NCBI GenBank assembly: GCA_041390145.1
Contig: JAWKQM010000007.1
Coordinates: 129,091-193,090 of the forward strand
Source of the DNA: Gemmatimonadales bacterium
GTDB taxonomy: Bacteria; Gemmatimonadota; Gemmatimonadetes; Gemmatimonadales; GWC2-71-9
DNA length: 64,000 nucleotides
Direction of reading: 5' to 3'
Shown piece by piece: positions 58,609 to 64,000 of the stretch; position 1 is the stretch's first letter; every line of letters starts with the position of its first letter. The position numbers and the translations under genes were made by a program. The notes below the pieces were generated by a model. It searched no databases and was not told the origin of the DNA. It saw nothing but the letters and a program-made list of their open reading frames with translations.

Positions 58609-59612
58609 TGCGAGAACTGCAGCGCCGCCGTTTGGGGCAGACGGACCTCGAAATTACGAGCCTGGGACTCGGCACCTGGGCGATCGGGGGCCCGTGGGCC
58701 TTCGGCTGGGGTCCCCAAGACGACACCGCATCGGTGGCGGCCATCCACCGGGCGGCCGAGCTCGGCATCAACTGGATCGACACCGCCGCCGTGTATGGGC
58801 TCGGTCACTCGGAGCGGGTCGTCGGCCGGGCGCTCGGCTCCCTTCCCCTCGCCGACCGCCCCCTCGTCTTCACCAAGTGCGGACTGGTGTGGGACGACGC
58901 GGACCGGTCGGCAGAGCCCTCGCGGGTTCTCCGTCCGGACTCGATTCGGCGGGAATGTGAGGCGTCGCTCGTACGATTGGGCATGGAGCGAATCGACCTC
59001 TACCAGTTTCACTGGCCGGACGAGACCGGGACGGCCGTGGAGGATTCCTGGGACGTGATGCTGCGGCTCATCGAGGAAGGCAAGGTCCGGTGGGGTGGGG
59101 TATGCAATTTCAACGTGGGACTGCTGGCCCGTTGCGCCGGGCGGGGGATGGTGGCCTCGCTCCAGCCGCCGTTGTCGCTCATTCGACGGAAGGTCGCCGC
59201 AGGTGAACTCCCCTGGTGCCAGGCGCATGGCGTCGGCGTGATTGCCTACAGCCCGATGCAGTCCGGGCTCCTGACCGATCGCTTCTCGGCTGAGCGGCTC
59301 GCCGCGCTTCCGCCGGGAGACTATCGGCGTCGCGGGTCGGAGTTCACACCGCCGCGGTTCGAGGCCAACCTTGCGCTGCGAGACGGCCTGCGCCCGATCG
59401 CGGCGCGCCTGGGTGTATCGGTGGGAGAGCTTGCGATCGCCTGGGTGCTCGCCTGGCCGGCAGTGACCGGTGCCATCGTCGGGGCGCGTTCGGCCGAGCA
59501 GGTGGACAGCTGGATCGGCGCGGCGGCACTGCGGCTGACCGGGGAGGATCTGGCGGAGATTGCGGAAGTGATTCGAGTCGCTGGTGCTGGGGAGGGACCG
59601 ACGCGTCCGTAG
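58608..59612 (+). CDS. aldo/keto reductase
   Basis: 334-residue TIM-barrel enzyme. The catalytic tetrad appears as Asp and Tyr in 'NWIDTAAVYGLGHSE', Lys in 'LVFTKCGLV' and His in 'DLYQFHWPD'. NADPH-binding loops are near the C terminus ('GAIVGARSAEQVD'). Similar to the general stress/YghZ-type AKRs; physiological substrate unknown. Confidence 0.93.
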   Translation: MRELQRRRLGQTDLEITSLGLGTWAIGGPWAFGWGPQDDTASVAAIHRAAELGINWIDTAAVYGLGHSERVVGRALGSLPLADRPLVFTKCGLVWDDADRSAEPSRVLRPDSIRRECEASLVRLGMERIDLYQFHWPDETGTAVEDSWDVMLRLIEEGKVRWGGVCNFNVGLLARCAGRGMVASLQPPLSLIRRKVAAGELPWCQAHGVGVIAYSPMQSGLLTDRFSAERLAALPPGDYRRRGSEFTPPRFEANLALRDGLRPIAARLGVSVGELAIAWVLAWPAVTGAIVGARSAEQVDSWIGAAALRLTGEDLAEIAEVIRVAGAGEGPTRP

Positions 59613-59697
59613 CAGGTCATCGGCCATCACGAGGTGGCCGTGTCACTTCAGCGACATCAGCCAAGCCGCGGCTTCAGGCGCGACTTCGTGATCAGCC

Positions 59698-60429
59698 CTA
59701 GCGCCCGGGCGGGAAGATGGAGATCGCCGAGCCGACGGCCAGGTGCGTCGAGGCCGGTTGCCTTCCATTCAGCACCGCCCATTCGGGCCCGTACAACGCG
59801 GCATAATCCACGTCGAAATCGAGGGTGCGGACTCGTCGGAGCGCCCATTCAGGGTGCTCGATCCGGAGCACGTTCGGCTCGCCCCGCCGGCTTCGACCGT
59901 ACGCCCAGCGTCGGCCCAGCAGATGATGGGCCGGCGCCTCGGCCGCGGCCGGCACCGAGGTCTGATCCGATGTCATGCGCAGGAAGTACTCCCGCTCCTT
60001 CCATTTCCAGCGGTGCTCGACGAGCAGTTCGTCGCCCATGCTGACCGTCCGGCTCTCGATCGGTGCGGCGCGAAATGGTTCGTTGAACCTGAGCCGTCCA
60101 ACGGCTGCCGCGAGCGGGCTGGGCACCAGTTCGCGGATCGCGACGACGCCTTGGCGGTCCCCTTCCCGCACGTAGGTCCGAAAGTTGATTTCCGGGAAAT
60201 CCACAAATCCGGGGATCCGACGGCCGCGAATCCTGGTGTCCAGAAAATCGAAGGCGATCAGCGAGACGAGCGCCCGCCCGTCGATCAGGTCCGCTTCCAC
60301 GCCCGCGGGCAACCAGGGCTCGACCAGCGACGCGTCTACCGCATAGGTCAGGAGCACAAGATTACTCCAGCGCGCGGTGAGAGAGGGGCGCCGACGCTCG
60401 GGAAGTCCAGGCGGTGGGGATGTAGTCAT
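59698..60429 (-). CDS. DUF2071 protein
   Basis: 243 residues of the acetoacetate decarboxylase-like DUF2071 (YqjF) family: 'VDASLVEPWLPAGVEADLIDGRALVSLIAFDF', 'PEINFRTYVREGD', 'VVAIRELVPSPLAAAVGRL'. Function unknown. The start ATG at 60429 lacks a ribosome site and follows the AGTATACT promoter element by only 13 bases, so a very short leader is likely. The frame is open further upstream without coding character. Confidence 0.85.
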   Translation of the reverse strand: MTTSPPPGLPERRRPSLTARWSNLVLLTYAVDASLVEPWLPAGVEADLIDGRALVSLIAFDFLDTRIRGRRIPGFVDFPEINFRTYVREGDRQGVVAIRELVPSPLAAAVGRLRFNEPFRAAPIESRTVSMGDELLVEHRWKWKEREYFLRMTSDQTSVPAAAEAPAHHLLGRRWAYGRSRRGEPNVLRIEHPEWALRRVRTLDFDVDYAALYGPEWAVLNGRQPASTHLAVGSAISIFPPGR

Positions 60430-60440
60430 AGGAGGTACCA

Positions 60441-60450
60441 ATAGTATACT
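60441..60450. promoter_or_regulatory. symmetric -10-like element between divergent genes
   Basis: ATAGTATACT includes the self-complementary AGTATACT (60443-60450), giving TATACT on both strands. It could serve as -10 box for DUF2071 on the minus strand and for the deacetylase-like gene on the plus strand. Confidence 0.4.
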
Positions 60451-60547
60451 CCGGTGGAGGTCGGCGGGTGGAACTGCCGCCAAACCGTTGGTTGGATGGA
60501 TGAGAACTCACCGCTTTCGGGGGGCACATCGTGTGAGCGGCCCTGGG

Positions 60548-62359
60548 ATGATGTCGGTAGGTCGGCGGATGGGACGCTGGGTGTGGGGCGCGATTCGGCG
60601 CAGCCTCCGTCCGTCGGGACTCGTGCTCATCTACGACCCTCGCTACGTGGTGCAGCTCGGCTCGATCCCGATGGACCCGCTCCGCGCAGAAATGGTGCTG
60701 GCCTTCCTGACGGACGAGGGCATTATCCGGCGACGGGAGCTCCTCCGCCCGCACTCGGCGTCCATGAAGAACCTCCGGCGCGTCCATACCGACAAATACC
60801 TGGAGTCGCTGGAGCGCACGGACGTAGTGGAGCAGATCGTCGGGGCGCAGCTCACCGACGCCGAGGCGCAGGGGCTCGTGGATTTCCAGCGGCTAGCGGC
60901 GGGTGGGACGGTCCTCGCGGTGGCCACGGCGCTCCGCACCGGGCTCGTCGCCGTGAATCTCGGTGGGGGATTCCACCACGCCGCGTCCAATCGGGGCATG
61001 GGCTTCTGCGCCCTCAACGACCTCGCGATCGCCGTCGCCCGGGCGCGCGCCCGCGGGTTCACAGCGCCGATCCTGATTGTCGACCTCGATGTGCACGATG
61101 GCAACGGGACTCGCCTGCTCTTCGCAGAAGACCCCTCGGTCCACACCTTCACCATCCACAATCAGGACTGGGCACCCCGAGAGGCCGCCGCGGCGACGGT
61201 CATCGCCCTCGGCACGGCGGTGAACGACGCGACGTATCTCAAGACACTCAGGGACGCCCTCCCCCCGGTGCTTGCACAGGTGCGCCCGGGCCTGGTGCTG
61301 TATGTGGCCGGCGTCGATCCCGCGTCCGACGACATGGTGGGCGACTGGAACATCACCGCCGCCGGGATGCTCGCCCGGGACCAGTTCGTGATCCAGCAGG
61401 TGCGCCCCGAGGGGGCCGAGATTCCGCTGGCGGTCACCCTGGGTGGCGGGTATGGCGGGAATGCCTGGCGGTACACCGCGCGATTCCTGGGCTGGCTGGC
61501 GGCGGGCCGCGAAGTGGAGCCGCCGACGAATACCGAGATGCTCATCCGGCGCGCGCAGGAACTCCATCGACTGCTCCGCGATGGCGCGAAACGGCTGCCC
61601 CCCTCGGCGGATTGGGTCCTGACGCCGGAGGATCTGGCGGCGTTCTCCCCCGGCGGAAGCTCGGCGCCGCGCCGCCTGCTCGGCCGCTACACCCCACAAG
61701 GTGTCGAACTCCTGCTGGAACGGCTCGGCGTCCTGGCCCAGGTGCGCACCCTCGGTTTTGCCCAGCCGACCCTGGAACTGGATTTCCATCTCGACGACTC
61801 CGATACCGTCCGGCTCTTCGGCGATGCCGCCAAGACCGAATTGCTGATGGAGATCAGGTTTCGGCGCGACCGGACGAGCCTGCCGGCGATGGAGGTCCTC
61901 TTCCTCGAGTGGGTGCTGCTGCAGAACCCTCGCCGCCGCTTCGCCTCCGGGAAGCACTCGATACCCGGCCAGAAGCACCCCGGGCTTGGGCTGCTGCGGG
62001 ATGTGATGGCCTGGCTGGTCGTGCTTTGCGGCGAATTGGGGCTCGACGGGCTGATGTACATGCCGGCCGGCTATTTCGTCGCCACCTTCGGCAGCCGCTT
62101 CATTGACCCCGCGCACCAGGCCCGCCTCGAGGCGATGCGCAGGGCGCTTGCGAGCCTTCGCCTCGTCGAGGCGACCCAGGCCGTCGAAGCCGGGCGGGTC
62201 ATCGATGCCGCGACCGGCGCCGTTGTGCAGTGGGAGCCGGCGCCGATGGTCATCCCCGTCTCATCCCGGCTCCGGGACCTCGTGGAGGGGCCGGCCTACG
62301 AGGAAGCCGTCGAAAAGGCGCTCGAGAAGCTGTCGTACCGGCTTCGACTCCCGGGGTGA
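60548..62359 (+). CDS. histone deacetylase-like protein with C-terminal extension
   Basis: 603 residues. Residues about 24-325 form an arginase/HDAC-fold deacetylase: 'HH' at 143-144, metal ligands in 'VDLDVHDGNGT' (D181, H183) and 'AGVDPASDD' (D257), and the transition-state Tyr in 'LGGGYGGNA' (302). The remaining 270 residues, about 330-603 ('MEIRFRRDRTSLPAMEVLFLEWVLLQNPRRRF' ff.), match nothing I know. It may deacetylate acetyl-polyamines or small amides. Start uncertain: ATG 60548 or 60551, GTG 60533 or ATG 60500. Confidence 0.85.
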   Translation: MMSVGRRMGRWVWGAIRRSLRPSGLVLIYDPRYVVQLGSIPMDPLRAEMVLAFLTDEGIIRRRELLRPHSASMKNLRRVHTDKYLESLERTDVVEQIVGAQLTDAEAQGLVDFQRLAAGGTVLAVATALRTGLVAVNLGGGFHHAASNRGMGFCALNDLAIAVARARARGFTAPILIVDLDVHDGNGTRLLFAEDPSVHTFTIHNQDWAPREAAAATVIALGTAVNDATYLKTLRDALPPVLAQVRPGLVLYVAGVDPASDDMVGDWNITAAGMLARDQFVIQQVRPEGAEIPLAVTLGGGYGGNAWRYTARFLGWLAAGREVEPPTNTEMLIRRAQELHRLLRDGAKRLPPSADWVLTPEDLAAFSPGGSSAPRRLLGRYTPQGVELLLERLGVLAQVRTLGFAQPTLELDFHLDDSDTVRLFGDAAKTELLMEIRFRRDRTSLPAMEVLFLEWVLLQNPRRRFASGKHSIPGQKHPGLGLLRDVMAWLVVLCGELGLDGLMYMPAGYFVATFGSRFIDPAHQARLEAMRRALASLRLVEATQAVEAGRVIDAATGAVVQWEPAPMVIPVSSRLRDLVEGPAYEEAVEKALEKLSYRLRLPG

Positions 62360-62390
62360 GTGCGCCCCCTTGCGCCCGCCCGACCCCGTA

Positions 62391-62413
62391 TTGCATATTT
62401 ACCCATTATGCAA
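62391..62413. promoter_or_regulatory. palindrome over the argG start, ArgR-like operator
   Basis: TTGCATA (62391-62397) and TATGCAA (62407-62413) form a perfect 7-bp inverted repeat with a nine-base centre, and the second arm contains the argG ATG. TTGCAT-type palindromes resemble ARG boxes of some bacteria. CATATT at 62394-62399 may also be the -10 box of a leaderless promoter. Confidence 0.55.
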
Positions 62414-63604
62414 ACTTCACCCGGCGTCGTCGCCTTGGCTTTTTCGGGCGGACTCGACACCTCCTACTGCGTTCCGCGGCTCGCCGAGCAGGGTTGGGCG
62501 GTCCACACCGTCTACGTCAACACCGGCGGCGCATCCGCGGAAGAGCGCGAGGCGATTCGACGCCAGGCGGAGGCCGTCGGGTGCGTTGCGCATCATGAGG
62601 TCGACGCGCGGGCGCTCGTATTCGACCGGTTTGTCCGGTACCTGATCCAGGGGAATGTGCTGCGGGGCGGCGTCTACCCGCTGAGCGTGGCCGCCGAGCG
62701 TACCCAGCAGGCGATCTCGGTCATCGAGGTGGCCCGTGCCATCGGGGCGACGGCTGTCGCCCACGGCTCAACCGGAGCGGGCAACGACCAGGTTCGCTTC
62801 GATGTGACCCTCCGCGTCCTCGCGTCCGACCTCGCCATCATCACGCCCATCCGCGACCAGGGCCTCTCCCGCGCCCAGGCCATCAGCTATCTCGAGGCAA
62901 GGCATCTGCCCATCCCCGCCAAGGCGGGGGCCTATTCGATCAATGCCGGGCTCTGGGGCACCACCTGGGGTGGCGGCTGGACCCATGACACCTGGGCTGG
63001 CCCCCCGGCGGAGTTGCTCGATCCTCCGGCCGATGCACCCGCGCCGCGGGAACTCATCATCGGCTGGGAAGGCGGGCTGCCCGTCGCGATCGACGGGGAG
63101 CGGATGGCAGGCGTGGATGTCGTCCAAGCGCTCAATGAACTCGCGGCCGGATATGGGTTTGGCCGGGGCATCCATGTCGGCGAGACTGCGCTCGGCATCA
63201 AAGGACGGATCGGTTTCGAGGCGGGCGCCGCGCTCCTGCTGGTCGCGGCGCACCGAGAACTCGAAAAGCTCGTCCTGACCAAGTGGCAGGTGTTCTGGAA
63301 GGACCAGGTCTCGACCTTCTATGGCGACCGGCTCCACGAAGGGCAGTACTTCGACCCCGCGCTCCGCGATATCGAGGCCCTTCTGGCGCACTCACAGCAC
63401 CGGGTCGTCGGCGAAACGCGAGTCCGCATCGCGCCGGGACGCTTCCAGGTGGTGGGCGCGCGAAGTCCCCACTCGATGATGGATGCTCGCGTGGCGACCT
63501 ACGGCGAGGAAAATCGACTCTGGACGGGGGACGAGGCGCGTGCCTTCGCACGGGTGGCCGCGATTCCCGCGCTGCTCGCCGCCCGTGCCGGCGGGGCCGA
63601 CTGA
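62408..63604 (+). CDS. argG: argininosuccinate synthase
   Basis: 398 residues with the ATP pyrophosphatase loop 'LAFSGGLDTSYCVPRLAEQG' and the citrulline/aspartate-binding 'AHGSTGAGNDQVRFDVTLR'. 'SINAGLWGTTWGGGW' and 'HVGETALGIKGRIGFEAGAALLLV' follow the family. It joins citrulline (or a derivative) and aspartate using ATP in arginine biosynthesis. Leader is extremely short; no ribosome site. Shares TGATG with the next gene. Confidence 0.95.
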   Translation: MQTSPGVVALAFSGGLDTSYCVPRLAEQGWAVHTVYVNTGGASAEEREAIRRQAEAVGCVAHHEVDARALVFDRFVRYLIQGNVLRGGVYPLSVAAERTQQAISVIEVARAIGATAVAHGSTGAGNDQVRFDVTLRVLASDLAIITPIRDQGLSRAQAISYLEARHLPIPAKAGAYSINAGLWGTTWGGGWTHDTWAGPPAELLDPPADAPAPRELIIGWEGGLPVAIDGERMAGVDVVQALNELAAGYGFGRGIHVGETALGIKGRIGFEAGAALLLVAAHRELEKLVLTKWQVFWKDQVSTFYGDRLHEGQYFDPALRDIEALLAHSQHRVVGETRVRIAPGRFQVVGARSPHSMMDARVATYGEENRLWTGDEARAFARVAAIPALLAARAGGAD

Positions 63605-64000
63605 TGGTCACCACGACGCGGATCCGACTGGACCGAATCAGCTCCTCGACGCGGAACGCCCACCTTTCGGCGGAAGTCATTGTCGGCCAAGAGATCGTGG
63701 CCGCCGAAGGGTACGTGCTGGCGGTCCGGCTCCTGACCGACAAGACCTCCTACAACACCGTGGAGGACCTGGCCGGACGCCTGGTGTCGCTCCGGAAGGG
63801 GGACATCCTTGCCGGCACGCTGGGAAGTCGGCGCGCACTTCGCGGATATGCCGGGGAGGTGCCGAGCCACATCGCGGTCGGTGACACGATTGACGTCCTC
63901 AATCTCGGCGGCGTCCTCGGTCGTTGTACCTCCGCCAATCCCGATATCGGCCCACCGTTTGCGGCGGAGGTGCTCGGCGCCGTGCTCGCCTTTCCGGCCC
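63604..64000 (+). CDS. N-terminal part of an unknown protein downstream of argG
   Basis: 132 residues are visible before the window ends, with no stop. 'LLTDKTSYNTVEDLAGRLVSLRKGDILAGTLGSRRALRGYAGEVP' and 'VGDTIDVLNLGGVLGRCTSANPD' look like a compact beta domain. Overlap of the start with the argG stop indicates an operon with arginine biosynthesis. I do not recognise the family. Confidence 0.7.
   Translation, partial: MVTTTRIRLDRISSSTRNAHLSAEVIVGQEIVAAEGYVLAVRLLTDKTSYNTVEDLAGRLVSLRKGDILAGTLGSRRALRGYAGEVPSHIAVGDTIDVLNLGGVLGRCTSANPDIGPPFAAEVLGAVLAFPA

Noticed and set aside
59622..59639. Short hairpin GGCCA...TGGCC after the aldo/keto reductase
   Set aside because: Only five pairs and no T-run; too weak to call a terminator.

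Overview
The window is about two-thirds GC, densely coded, free of rRNA, tRNA, CRISPR arrays and insertion sequences, and looks like ordinary chromosome of a diderm bacterium. Outer-membrane proteins (OmpA with TSP3 repeats, a haem-carrying porin), a caa3-type oxidase with a cytochrome-c-fused subunit II, a plant-like FabI and Sec signal peptides that almost all end in Ala-x-Ala followed by Gln suggest Gemmatimonadota or a close relative. This placement is an inference from gene content, not from a marker gene.

Layout. 1-2.0 kb holds small genes (DUF1579-like, a decayed exported paralogue, a YciI-like protein, a lone PAS protein). 2.0-6.0 kb is an APC permease and a membrane protein/LemA/DUF2207 operon. 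6.0-11.7 kb has a nucleotide-binding reductase, a MoaD-like protein with a BNR-repeat partner, a metallopeptidase-like protein, a serine hydrolase and a Rieske-FMN reductase fusion. 11.7-20.3 kb, minus strand, is the highlight: one tightly overlapping operon paaX-oah-dch-bcrC-bcrB-bcrA-bcrD-orf81-had-hemerythrin. It encodes an ATP-dependent (class I) benzoyl-CoA reductase and the three enzymes that carry its diene product to ring opening. A divergent MaoC/DUF1080 pair shares its regulatory region.

22.0-24.6 kb contains an AT-rich non-coding stretch with a near-consensus promoter, then a two-membrane-protein, two-Rieske electron-transfer operon. 24.6-27.9 kb (minus) is greA, a GroES-like protein and four poorly known genes, preceded by an intrinsic terminator just upstream of greA. 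28-32 kb holds an exported PLP enzyme and peptidases. 32.1-36.2 kb is the caa3 cytochrome oxidase operon with a clear sigma-70 promoter and a UUCG-loop terminator. 36-40.6 kb has an M20 peptidase and a fabI operon; 40.6-44.6 kb is a tesA/ybbA/ybbP module; 45.5-48.6 kb a hybrid histidine kinase with an inactive-looking N-terminal receiver.

48.7-52.9 kb is a GntR-regulated ABC exporter operon carrying two large exported proteins of unknown family. 52.9-54.5 kb pairs a soluble cytochrome c with an outer-membrane single-haem porin of Cyc2-like architecture. 56-64 kb is mixed metabolism (AI-2E and EamA transporters, deaminase, aldo/keto reductase, a histone-deacetylase-like protein with a long extra domain) and ends with argG under a palindrome and a truncated downstream gene.

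How it fits together: the cell appears to respire oxygen through caa3 and also to encode an oxygen-sensitive, anaerobic aromatic pathway. Haemerythrin in the aromatic operon, PaaX-type control and several unusual Rieske and haem proteins suggest life at fluctuating oxygen.
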